From positions 3,410,001-3,474,000 of the forward strand of contig NZ_QFFJ01000002.1 in assembly GCF_003308995.1 (NCBI RefSeq): a DNA stretch of 64,000 bases, in the 5' to 3' direction. Positions 49,101-57,455 of this stretch are shown here, in pieces. Origin of the DNA: Chitinophaga flava. Lineage in GTDB: Bacteria; Bacteroidota; Bacteroidia; Chitinophagales; Chitinophagaceae. The first letter of the stretch is position 1, and every line of letters begins with the position of its first letter. Position numbers and translations under genes: made by a program. Under the pieces are notes generated by a model, which was given only the letters and a program-made list of their open reading frames with translations, did no database searches and was not told the origin of the DNA.

Positions 49101-52100
49101 CCCGGGTACATGATTCCTCATCGCTACATGGTAGTACCTTCATTCCCGCTCACGCCAAACGGAAAAATAGATAAGACACAGCTTCCCGGCCCCGGAGAAA
49201 TGGATATGTCCACGGGCGTGGAATATGTTGCGCCGCGTAATGAAACGGAAAAGAAGATGGTAGCAATATGGCAGGAGATACTGGGCAAGGAAAAGATAGG
49301 GGTGAGGGATGGCTTTTTCGACCTCGGTGGAGACTCCATCCGCATATTGCGTATGACCACCGCCATCAGGAATGAACTGGACCTGCATATATCCACTACC
49401 GATATCTATAAAAATACTACGATAGAAAGTATCCTCGCACATATTGCCGTGAACAGCGGGGAGATAGAACTGCGGAAGAGCAGGATAAAAGAACATGAAG
49501 CCCTCACGGATGCCGCCCTGAAGGAATTGAAGGAACGTGTGTTGTCTGAAGGACGTTTGCCTGATCCTTCAAACATTGAAGACATCTATCTGATGAGCGA
49601 TATTGAAAAAGGCATGGTGTATGAATCTCTGTTGGACGAACAACAACGGATATATCATGATCAGATGGTGCAAAGGATCATTGCTCCCGCTACAGGTTTC
49701 AATGCAGACCGTTTCCAGCTGGCACTGGAACTGATGGCCGATAAACATTCCATCCTCAGGACCGCTTTCAACCTGAGCGATTATGAAACCGAATTACAGA
49801 TCGTTTACAAAAAGATAAGCATCCCGTTTCAATATCGCGATCTGTCGGGGATGGCAAGGCAGGAGCAGGAATTGCTGGTGAAGGACTTCATGAGTCAGGA
49901 ACTGGAGCGTCCCTTCGATTTTTCAGCAGCACCGTTATGGCGGATCAACCTGTTCGATTTCGGGAACCATGAAATCATATTCATCTTCCAGACACATCAT
50001 GCTATCATGGACGGATGGAGCGATGCGTCCTTTACTACTGAATTATATAATCTCTATACCCGGTTGGAAGAGGATGCGGCTTTCAGGCCTGCTAAACTGA
50101 AATCCGGTTACCGTGACTATATCATTCGGCAGGAGATAGATAAACAGGATGATCTTATAAAAAAATTCTGGAAAAATGAACTGGCAGGATACACCCGGCT
50201 GGACCTGTTTACCCGGGAAGAAGTGCTGGACCAGTACAGGCGTACGATGGACAGGCAACAGCTGATACAGCTGGAGAAAACGGCCGCGATGCTCAATACA
50301 ACCGTGAAAGTGGTCTCCCTGAGCGCTTATTTGTATCTGCTTAAAACATTAAACTATCATGATGATATAGTGGCCGGTCTGGTAACGAACGCCCGCCCTG
50401 ATAGGGAAGATGGCGACAGGATACTTGGTTGTTTCCTGAACACCATCCCTTTAAGATTCGCCATAGACGGATATGAAACCTGTATTGATCTCATTGCCGG
50501 GGTACATAATAAACTGGTCTCATTAAAAGAATATGAACGGCTTAGCATGTTTGAAATATCCCGTCTGCACATGGAAGAGGCGAACAGAGGCAACCCATTT
50601 TTCGATACCATTTTCAACTATGTGGATTTTCACGCCTACAGTGCTATCGCGAAAAATGATACGCCTGCAGACACTTTGCCGCTACTGAATATTTCCAGTC
50701 ACGGGAGAAGGAATACCTGGTTTGATATTTCAATAGATGCTACGGGAGGTGGGTATGATGTGAATATAACGCTTGTCAGGAAGCTCAGGTCGGGCATTAC
50801 GGCGGAAAAGGCAGGATGGTTGTATCTCCGTATTCTGGAGGCGTTCACTGCGGATGTTAAGCAGGTGACCGGCAAAATCAACCTTCTGGATGAAGCTGAA
50901 AAGAACAGTATACATGCTGTATTCAATAATACAGGAAAACCATACCCGCAGCACGAGACGCTGGTCTCTCTCTTCGAAAAACAGGTTGCTGAGTCTCCTG
51001 AGCGGCATGCTGTGGTTTTTGAAGGCGCTGCGCTTACCTATGCAGCGCTGAATGAGGAAGCCGGGAAACTGGCGGATTACCTCAGGAATGCCTTTGGTAC
51101 CGGTAAAGGAAGCCTGGTAGGCATCATGCTCGGGAGGTCCGAAAAACTCATCGTGGCAATACTGGCTGTCCTGAAAACAGGTGCAGCTTACGTGCCGGTT
51201 GATCCGGGTTACCCGGAAGCAAGAAAGGAGTTTATGCTGAAGGATGCCGGTATACAGGTGCTGATCACGCACTCCGCGTATCCCACTGGTGACCTTTCTT
51301 TTAAAGGTGCTGTGTTCCTGGCTGATGTGCCGCTTCCGGATCACGGAACAGCCAGGGTATCCGCTGTAGCTGTATTACCAGACGACCTCGCGTATGTGAT
51401 CTACACATCGGGATCTACCGGTCAGCCAAAAGGAGTGATGGTGGAGCATGCCGCCATCGTGAATACCGTTTTTTCACAGCGTGAAATTTTTGGTGTGAAA
51501 GAAGGGGAACACGCCTTACAGTTCTCTTCTCCCTCATTTGATGCATCGGTATGGGAAATATTTATGGCACTCGCTGCCGGTGCGGCACTGTATATCGTGG
51601 ATGAAGACACCAAACAGAACCCTCGCCTCTTTGAACAATATCTTACATCACACAATATCAGTATCGCTACACTTCCTCCTTCCTATGTACGCCTGTTGCA
51701 GCCCGCGGAAATACCGGTATTACAGCACCTGATAACCGCTGGTGAAGAAGCGCCCGGAGATAAAGCTGCTGCGTTCAGCGCACAGGGTGTGTATTATAAC
51801 GCTTACGGACCTACGGAGACTGCTATATGTGCCACTGTCTTTAAAGTGGAGAAAGGAGAACATTTCAACACCCTGAATGTCCCTGTGGGTAGGCCTGTCA
51901 GCAATACGCAGGTGTATATCCTGAACAGCCAGGGAAATCCCGTGCCGCCGGGTGCTGCCGGAGAGATATGTATTGCAGGGGCCGGGCTGGCGAGAGGTTA
52001 TCTCAACAACCCTGCACTCACCGCTGAAAGATTTGTGCCGGACCCGTTTAAAAACGGCCCCAGAATGTACCGGACAGGGGACACGGGAAGATGGTTACCG

Positions 52101-52751
52101 GATGGTAACATTGAATTTACAGGCAGAAAAGATGCACAAGTGAAGATAAACGGTTTCAGGATTGAAACAGGGGAGGTAGAAACGGCTTTATCGCGTCATC
52201 CGAATATCGAAGCCGCCGCTGTAAGCGTGTTTGCTGAAACAGGAAGTGAAGCGGAGCTGGTTGCCTACATCGTTGGCCCCCAGCTGCAGAGCATTGATGG
52301 AATAAGAGATTTTCTCGCCGCACAGCTGCCCGCTTTCATGCTGCCTGCACAATATATACAGTTGGACCAGCTGCCGCTGACACCCAATGGCAAACTGGAT
52401 AAAAAAGCATTGCCACGTCCCGCTCTTATCCGTAAAAAAACAGATGTCGCTTATGTGGCGCCCGGCAATGAGACAGAAAGAAGGTTGGTCGGAATATGGC
52501 AGGAGATACTCAGGATAGAGAACATAGGGATTAAAGACAATTTCTTTGAATCGGGAGGACACAGTCTCAAAGCGATGAAACTGGTAGCGCAGGTGCACAA
52601 GGAGTTTGATGTGAAACTCAGGCTGGCTGGTATGTTCCGGGAGCCCACCATCGAGAACATTGCAAAAGAGATCGCCAGACAGCAATGGGTGGCGGAAAGC
52701 CGAAGTGAAAAGGATAATGAATTTGTATCAGATAATGAAATCATACTTTGA
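46119..52751 (+). CDS. NRPS, two modules: docking-C15-A15-T15-C16-A16-T16
   Basis: Two-module NRPS of 2210 residues. Residues 1-55 form a TubC-like docking domain. C15 (about 72-500) is an ordinary L-type C domain with HHIISDGWS. A15 (about 530-1030) reads DVFTVGAVC plus Lys, a code I cannot assign; it resembles aromatic codes only in part. T15 has GGDS (Ser1073), normally the E-preceding carrier form. The next domain is not an E but a divergent C domain (about 1150-1580, HHAIMDGWS) whose N-terminal motif resembles D-donor types. A16 reads DAWTIAAIC plus Lys, identical to the GrsA Phe code. T16 serine is 2149. The C-terminal tail ends NEIIL. C15 and the front of A15 are near-identical in DNA to the next gene. 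The upstream gap is 38 bases and the next gene follows after 3. Predicted contribution: X-Phe. Confidence 0.96.
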   Translation: MMTLLKKIREHNLLLEIVEGKLEVFTDGQAPDPLLLAEIRERKSELVEFLLANDQANFDTSFKINIPVIPVAESYPLSPSQRRMWVLSQFRESSIGYNMSGAYVFEGAFNDAALTAAFHALIARHEILRTVFREDEHGVVRQFILPAERVGFAVASHDLRTAIDPGAAAAALGHEAFIQPFDFVSGPLLRAGLYQVADNKWIFTYVMHHIISDGWSMGILFREVLGLYDSFIKGNASPLPPLRIQYRDYASWQQEQLSGALLESHKRYWLGQFDGDVPVLELPSDKVRPAVKTYNGGAVVRRSINATGMRVLLQPSGATLFMGLLALVKALFYRYTQQGDITIGTPVAGREHADLEDQIGFYVNTLALRTRFSGDDSYRMLLHRVRDVALGAYEHQVYPFDELVDELKVQRDMSRNPLFDVQVIADNAESPRGEEPSGGKDWQARNYEGVVNRGSVFDLVFHFTETATSLETEVVYNTDVFSERNIIQYLDHLENLLEAVQLAPDTPISQLAYLGEEEQHQLNGFNNTGRPFAADATLVSLFEQQVALTPDATAVVYGNTKLSYKELDERSGLLASYLRRRGYGMADHLIGIMLDRSANLVISILGVLKSGAAYVPIDPSYPRSRKSYILEDAGIGLLLTETSCLFDLDYYNGEIFATDVQLSTLERELDEAKPVIHPEQLAYVIYTSGSTGTPKGVMIEHGAITNSVLGQQVMLQVNEGDRNLQFCSPSFDVSVFEIFITLSAGAALYIINEDDKRDAARLERFITQEKIDMVTLPAAYLGMLDMSRVHTLKQLVAGGEVPRVDIVTAFSQYGNFYNAYGPTESAVCVSLFKVGRGAADIADPLPLGRPLANVELYITDDNNKLLPIGVVGEICIGGAGLARGYLNNPDLTAEKFVQHPFKPGQKLYRTGDLGKWAPEGNIVFTGRKDNQVKIRGYRIELEEIELALRQHPGIDEAVVTATPDKKGEMSLYAYITGKSSFNISEIRAWLSTMLPGYMIPHRYMVVPSFPLTPNGKIDKTQLPGPGEMDMSTGVEYVAPRNETEKKMVAIWQEILGKEKIGVRDGFFDLGGDSIRILRMTTAIRNELDLHISTTDIYKNTTIESILAHIAVNSGEIELRKSRIKEHEALTDAALKELKERVLSEGRLPDPSNIEDIYLMSDIEKGMVYESLLDEQQRIYHDQMVQRIIAPATGFNADRFQLALELMADKHSILRTAFNLSDYETELQIVYKKISIPFQYRDLSGMARQEQELLVKDFMSQELERPFDFSAAPLWRINLFDFGNHEIIFIFQTHHAIMDGWSDASFTTELYNLYTRLEEDAAFRPAKLKSGYRDYIIRQEIDKQDDLIKKFWKNELAGYTRLDLFTREEVLDQYRRTMDRQQLIQLEKTAAMLNTTVKVVSLSAYLYLLKTLNYHDDIVAGLVTNARPDREDGDRILGCFLNTIPLRFAIDGYETCIDLIAGVHNKLVSLKEYERLSMFEISRLHMEEANRGNPFFDTIFNYVDFHAYSAIAKNDTPADTLPLLNISSHGRRNTWFDISIDATGGGYDVNITLVRKLRSGITAEKAGWLYLRILEAFTADVKQVTGKINLLDEAEKNSIHAVFNNTGKPYPQHETLVSLFEKQVAESPERHAVVFEGAALTYAALNEEAGKLADYLRNAFGTGKGSLVGIMLGRSEKLIVAILAVLKTGAAYVPVDPGYPEARKEFMLKDAGIQVLITHSAYPTGDLSFKGAVFLADVPLPDHGTARVSAVAVLPDDLAYVIYTSGSTGQPKGVMVEHAAIVNTVFSQREIFGVKEGEHALQFSSPSFDASVWEIFMALAAGAALYIVDEDTKQNPRLFEQYLTSHNISIATLPPSYVRLLQPAEIPVLQHLITAGEEAPGDKAAAFSAQGVYYNAYGPTETAICATVFKVEKGEHFNTLNVPVGRPVSNTQVYILNSQGNPVPPGAAGEICIAGAGLARGYLNNPALTAERFVPDPFKNGPRMYRTGDTGRWLPDGNIEFTGRKDAQVKINGFRIETGEVETALSRHPNIEAAAVSVFAETGSEAELVAYIVGPQLQSIDGIRDFLAAQLPAFMLPAQYIQLDQLPLTPNGKLDKKALPRPALIRKKTDVAYVAPGNETERRLVGIWQEILRIENIGIKDNFFESGGHSLKAMKLVAQVHKEFDVKLRLAGMFREPTIENIAKEIARQQWVAESRSEKDNEFVSDNEIIL
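46430..48230 (+). repeat. Dispersed repeat, C domain plus N-terminal A subdomain, copy 1 (C15-A15)
   Basis: Aligns to 53060-54860 at a constant offset of 6630 bases and ends after the conserved PKGVMIEHGA motif, just before the substrate-determining core of the A domain. Confidence 0.88.
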
Positions 52752-52754
52752 ACT

Positions 52755-55700
52755 ATGATAGAAGAATTAATTGATAAACTGATCGGTCTTAATATCAGGG
52801 TGGAGCTGGTGGGAGAGGGTAATCTTAAGGTAGATGGCGGAGGTGCGAAAGTTCCGGCTGATATACTGGCGGAAATAAAGCATAATAAAGCGGACCTGGT
52901 TCATTACCTGAATGCGCATTATAATACTGCGCATTTTGAGGGAATTCCTGTCACACGGCTGCAGGAAAGTTATCCCTTGTCTGCCATGCAACGCCGTCTC
53001 TGGTTCCTGAGCCAGTTTGCAGGCAGTAATGCCGCCTACAATCTGCCACGGGCTTATGTGTTTGAAGGAGCATTCAACGAAGTGGCGCTAACGGCTGCGT
53101 TCCATGCCCTTATTGCGCGGCATGAGATATTGCGGACGGTGTTCCGCGAAGATGAGGATGGGGTGGTAAGGCAGTTCATTCTGCCACCGGAGCGCGCGGG
53201 TTTTGCCATTGAGCGGCATGATCTGCGTGCGGCCGTTGACGCTGGAGCTGCAGCAGCTGTGCTGGGCAATGATGCTTTCATCCAGCCATTCGACTTTGTA
53301 TCAGGGCCGTTGCTGCGTGCAGGCCTGTACCAGGTTGCAGACAATAAATGGATCTTTACCTATGTGATGCATCATATCATCAGTGATGGATGGTCTATGG
53401 ACATTTTGTTCAGGGAGGCACTCCTGCTGTACGAGTCCTTCGCTAAAGGTATTGCCAGCCCTTTATCGCCGCTTCGTATCCAGTACCGCGACTATGCGTC
53501 GTGGCAGCAGGAGCAGCTGAGCGGCGCTCTGCTGGAATCGCATAAACGTTACTGGCTGGGGCAGTTTGACGGGGATATTCCCGTACTGGAGCTGCCGTCA
53601 GATAAGGTGCGGCCGCCGGTTAAGACGTATAACGGTGGCGCGGTGGTACGCCGAGAGATAAATGCCTCCGGCTTCAGGGCGCTGTTGCAGCCGTCTGGTG
53701 CAACGTTGTTTATGGGCCTGCTGGCGCTGGTGAAAACATTGTTTTATCGTTATACTCAACGGGGGGATATCACGATCGGTACCCCTGTTGCAGGGCGTGA
53801 ACATGCCGACCTGGAAGATCAGATAGGATTTTATGTGAACACCCTTGCCTTGCGGACGCGTTTCAGCGGGGATGACAGCTACCGGACCTTACTTCATAAG
53901 GTAAAGGAAGTAGCACTGGGAGCTTATGAACATCAGGTGTACCCGTTTGATGAACTGGTGGACGAATTAAAGCTGCAACGCGATATGAGCCGCAATCCCC
54001 TGTTTGACGTGCAGGTAATAGCTGACAACGCGGAAAGCCCCCGTGGCAGCGAGCTTTCCGGTGAAGGAGATTGGCAGGTCAGGAACTATGAAGATGTCGT
54101 CAATACAGGCAGCGTGTTTGACCTGGTGTTTCATTTTACGGAAACAGCAACGAGCCTGGAAACAGAAGTAGTGTACAACACGGATGTATTCAGTGAAAGA
54201 AATATCATCCAATACCTGGACCATCTGGAGAACCTGCTGGAAGCCGTGCAGTTGGCGCCAGACACCCCCATCAGCCGGTTGGCATACCTGGGAGAAGCAG
54301 AGCTGCGCCAGTTGCATGGATTCAATAATACAAGCCGACCTATTGCTGCAGACACTACGCTGGTAAGTCTTTTTGAGCAACAGGTAGCCCTTACACCGGA
54401 TCTGACAGCAGTGATATACGGAGATACGAAACTAAGCTATAAAGAGCTGGATGAGCGGTCAGGGCTGCTGGCGTCCTATCTGTGCAGTCGCGGTTACGGG
54501 GTGGCAGACCGTCTTATCGGGATCATGCTGGACCGCTCAGCAGACCTTGTGATTGCCATCCTGGGAGTACTGAAGTCCGGAGCGGCTTATGTGCCGGTAG
54601 ATCCATCTTATCCACGTTCCCGCAAGTCCTATATCCTGGAAGATGCGCGTGTGGAGCTGCTGCTGACGGAAACGGCCTGTCTCCTCGACCTGGATTATTA
54701 TAACGGAGAGATCTTTGCCACAGATGTTCAGCTCTCAACGCTTGAACGGAAGCCAGATGAAGAGAAGCCGGTGATACGCCCTGAGCAGCTGGCCTATGTG
54801 ATCTATACCTCCGGTTCTACAGGAGTGCCTAAAGGCGTCATGATTGAACACGGAGCTATATCCAACACGATATCAGCACAACGGGGAATATTCGGTATAA
54901 GGGAAGGGCAGAGAGGATTGCAGTTCGCGTCGTTATCCTTTGATGCATCCGTTTGGGAAATATTTATGATGCTTACTACAGGGGCCACCTTGTGTATCAT
55001 TAATGACGATGCCCGGAAAGACCCGTCTTTGCTCGAAAAATATATCAATGACTATGAAATAGACATCGCCACGCTGCCCCCTTCTTATGTAAGACTGATG
55101 GCGCTTGAAAATGTGCACACGCTGAAGCACCTGGTAACAGCCGGCGAAGCGGCCATATGGGAAAAAGCAGCGGCATTTGCTGAGCAGGGGACCTTCTATA
55201 ACGCTTACGGCCCTACGGAATCAAGTATTTGCGCTTCCGTATATCAGATGGACAGCGAAAGAACAGGCCGCGGGCCTGTTCCAATCGGCCGGCCTATCGA
55301 TAATACGCAGCTTTATGTCATGGACGATGCCGGCGGATTGCTGCCGCTGGGCGCAGTTGGTGAGATCTGCATAAGCGGCCGGGGACTGGCCAGAGGTTAT
55401 CTCAATAACCCGGATCTTACTGCACAGAAATTTATTGCACATCCTTTTCGTCCCGGAGAAAAGCTCTACCGCACCGGTGACCTTGGGCGATGGATGCCGG
55501 ACGGCAATCTGGTTTTTACAGGAAGGAAAGACCAACAGATAAAAATAGGCGGGCACAGGATTGAACTGGGAGAAATTGAACACACCTTACTGCTGCATCC
55601 ACAGGTAGAAGCGGCAGTAGTATTACTGTCAGCAGACCGCAATGGAGAAAAGGAACTGGTAGCTTATGTTGTTATCGACGAGGCATACGATGTCATGGAG

Positions 55701-57422
55701 GTAAGGACCTTCATGAGCAATACACTGCCCGCTTTTATGCTGCCGCATCACTATGTCCGGATCGGGGCTGTTCCGCTTACTGCCAACGGCAAAACAGATA
55801 AGACGAAGCTGCCATCCCATGGCGAAGTTGAAAAACAGCCTGCGACGGCCTATATAGCGCCGCGGACTGAAACAGAAATAGTACTGGCGGAGATATGGAG
55901 TGAAATATTAGGAAAGGAAAAAGTGGGCGTGAGGGATGATTTTTTCGAATTGGGAGGAAGCTCATTGAAAGCCATGATGCTGGTAAAGAAGCTAAAAGAT
56001 GAAATGAAGGTCGTGTTATCTCTGCGCGAGCTTTTTGAGTACAGGACTATTGAGCGTACAGCAGAGAATCTTAGTGCAACGGGTTCGTTCCCGGAACTGC
56101 CGGAGGCCGCCAATGACTTATACGAACACGAAGAGCTGTCTTACAACCAGCAGATTTATTTCTCGGAATGGAATAAAGGTGAAGAGCTGATCGTAAGTTC
56201 CTATCCGTTTGAACATTTTGATGCAGCTGCATTCAAGGTGGCGGTTAGTCAACTGATAGCACGCCATGAAGTGCTGAGGACAATATTTATACGTAGGGGT
56301 GTGACCGTTATACAGCAGATATTACAGGCAGATGCCTGCCGCCCTGAAATAAATGACGTCGTGAAACTGGCATCTGAGGCGGAGCTACACCGAATCATGG
56401 ATATAGAAAGAAAACGGAAGTTTGATCTGTCTTCCTGGCCGTTGTTTGATATAAAACTCTATGACACAGGGAAGGGTATCGTTTCTGCTGTAGTGGCGAT
56501 GCATCATATCCTGACTGATGGCGACTCCGGTGAGGTGATGAAGGAAGAGCTGTCCCGGTTGTATGTGGCTGCATTGGAACAGAAAAACACTACCATGGAC
56601 CCGCTTCCTTTTCAATATCAGCAGTATGTGCGTTGGCAGCGGAGCTTCCTGCGATCGCTGGAAGGAGAAGCGCATAAGACATATTGGTTGCAGAAGCTGG
56701 CAGGCTGTGTCTTGTCTCTGCCAGTAACAGGCGAGGGTGAGGGCGATCAACTGCTGATCCCGGTGCCGTTGAAGATAACAGGTTCTTTTTATGAAGAACT
56801 GGACCGCTTTACAAGAAAAAATGCATTGACACGCACTTCCCTGCTACTGGGCGCCCTGGTGCTACTGATCTCGCGGTGGAGCAGGCGTGCAGACGTTACC
56901 GTTATAACGTCTGTGGCTGGAAGAACTTCGCCGCACCTGGGACATCTGGACCTCAGCAAAATGATAGGCTTCTTCTCAAATCTGTTGCTGGTAAGGAATA
57001 TCGTTGACAGGGAACAGCCTGTGCACGGATATCTGCAGGACGTACAACGCAGTTTCCTGGATGACCTGAGTCATGATATATACCCTGTAGGTAAACTGAT
57101 GAATGAGTTGCCTGGCATCACACCAGCCGAACTGATGAAAGACGCTGTTTTCTACAACTATCATCACTTTACTGCCGCTGCATCTGTAGCGGACCTGGAA
57201 GACGGCGGGACAGCCCAGCAGGCGAACATTCCCGTACCGTTTACATTCGGGCTGATCGTCAGGGAGTTCAGGGATGGACTCAGCCTGCAGCTTTTATGCA
57301 ACGGCCGGCGATTTACCTATGATCATGCTGAAAGCGCCGGAGAACAATACAAGCGTATACTGGAACAGATTATAAATAACCCTGACATACTTACGGGACA
57401 GATACCGGAGATGAAAAAATAA
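52755..57422 (+). CDS. NRPS, final module with terminal C domain: docking-C17-A17-T17-C(term)
   Basis: Terminal NRPS of 1555 residues. Residues 1-58 form a TubC-like docking domain, followed by C17 (HHIISDGWS) and A17. A17 reads DAWTVAAIC plus Lys, a Phe-type code. T17 has GGSS with Ser1070. The last 430 residues (about 1120-1550) are another C-superfamily domain with an intact HHILTDG motif (His1250 to Gly1256). There is no thioesterase GxSxG domain or reductase. I infer that this last domain releases the chain by condensing it with an internal or external nucleophile, as terminal C domains do in some fungal and bacterial systems. Its divergence from the other C domains supports a special role, but a further trans-acting carrier partner is also possible. 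The hydroxylase gene starts 33 bases after this stop. The product chain is predicted to end in Phe. Confidence 0.95.
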   Translation: MIEELIDKLIGLNIRVELVGEGNLKVDGGGAKVPADILAEIKHNKADLVHYLNAHYNTAHFEGIPVTRLQESYPLSAMQRRLWFLSQFAGSNAAYNLPRAYVFEGAFNEVALTAAFHALIARHEILRTVFREDEDGVVRQFILPPERAGFAIERHDLRAAVDAGAAAAVLGNDAFIQPFDFVSGPLLRAGLYQVADNKWIFTYVMHHIISDGWSMDILFREALLLYESFAKGIASPLSPLRIQYRDYASWQQEQLSGALLESHKRYWLGQFDGDIPVLELPSDKVRPPVKTYNGGAVVRREINASGFRALLQPSGATLFMGLLALVKTLFYRYTQRGDITIGTPVAGREHADLEDQIGFYVNTLALRTRFSGDDSYRTLLHKVKEVALGAYEHQVYPFDELVDELKLQRDMSRNPLFDVQVIADNAESPRGSELSGEGDWQVRNYEDVVNTGSVFDLVFHFTETATSLETEVVYNTDVFSERNIIQYLDHLENLLEAVQLAPDTPISRLAYLGEAELRQLHGFNNTSRPIAADTTLVSLFEQQVALTPDLTAVIYGDTKLSYKELDERSGLLASYLCSRGYGVADRLIGIMLDRSADLVIAILGVLKSGAAYVPVDPSYPRSRKSYILEDARVELLLTETACLLDLDYYNGEIFATDVQLSTLERKPDEEKPVIRPEQLAYVIYTSGSTGVPKGVMIEHGAISNTISAQRGIFGIREGQRGLQFASLSFDASVWEIFMMLTTGATLCIINDDARKDPSLLEKYINDYEIDIATLPPSYVRLMALENVHTLKHLVTAGEAAIWEKAAAFAEQGTFYNAYGPTESSICASVYQMDSERTGRGPVPIGRPIDNTQLYVMDDAGGLLPLGAVGEICISGRGLARGYLNNPDLTAQKFIAHPFRPGEKLYRTGDLGRWMPDGNLVFTGRKDQQIKIGGHRIELGEIEHTLLLHPQVEAAVVLLSADRNGEKELVAYVVIDEAYDVMEVRTFMSNTLPAFMLPHHYVRIGAVPLTANGKTDKTKLPSHGEVEKQPATAYIAPRTETEIVLAEIWSEILGKEKVGVRDDFFELGGSSLKAMMLVKKLKDEMKVVLSLRELFEYRTIERTAENLSATGSFPELPEAANDLYEHEELSYNQQIYFSEWNKGEELIVSSYPFEHFDAAAFKVAVSQLIARHEVLRTIFIRRGVTVIQQILQADACRPEINDVVKLASEAELHRIMDIERKRKFDLSSWPLFDIKLYDTGKGIVSAVVAMHHILTDGDSGEVMKEELSRLYVAALEQKNTTMDPLPFQYQQYVRWQRSFLRSLEGEAHKTYWLQKLAGCVLSLPVTGEGEGDQLLIPVPLKITGSFYEELDRFTRKNALTRTSLLLGALVLLISRWSRRADVTVITSVAGRTSPHLGHLDLSKMIGFFSNLLLVRNIVDREQPVHGYLQDVQRSFLDDLSHDIYPVGKLMNELPGITPAELMKDAVFYNYHHFTAAASVADLEDGGTAQQANIPVPFTFGLIVREFRDGLSLQLLCNGRRFTYDHAESAGEQYKRILEQIINNPDILTGQIPEMKK
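53060..54860 (+). repeat. Dispersed repeat, C domain plus N-terminal A subdomain, copy 2 (C17-A17)
   Basis: Second copy of 46430-48230. The A cores that follow are different and carry different specificity codes. Confidence 0.88.
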
Positions 57423-57455
57423 ATCCTAAAACCATCATTACCCAAACTAAAAATC

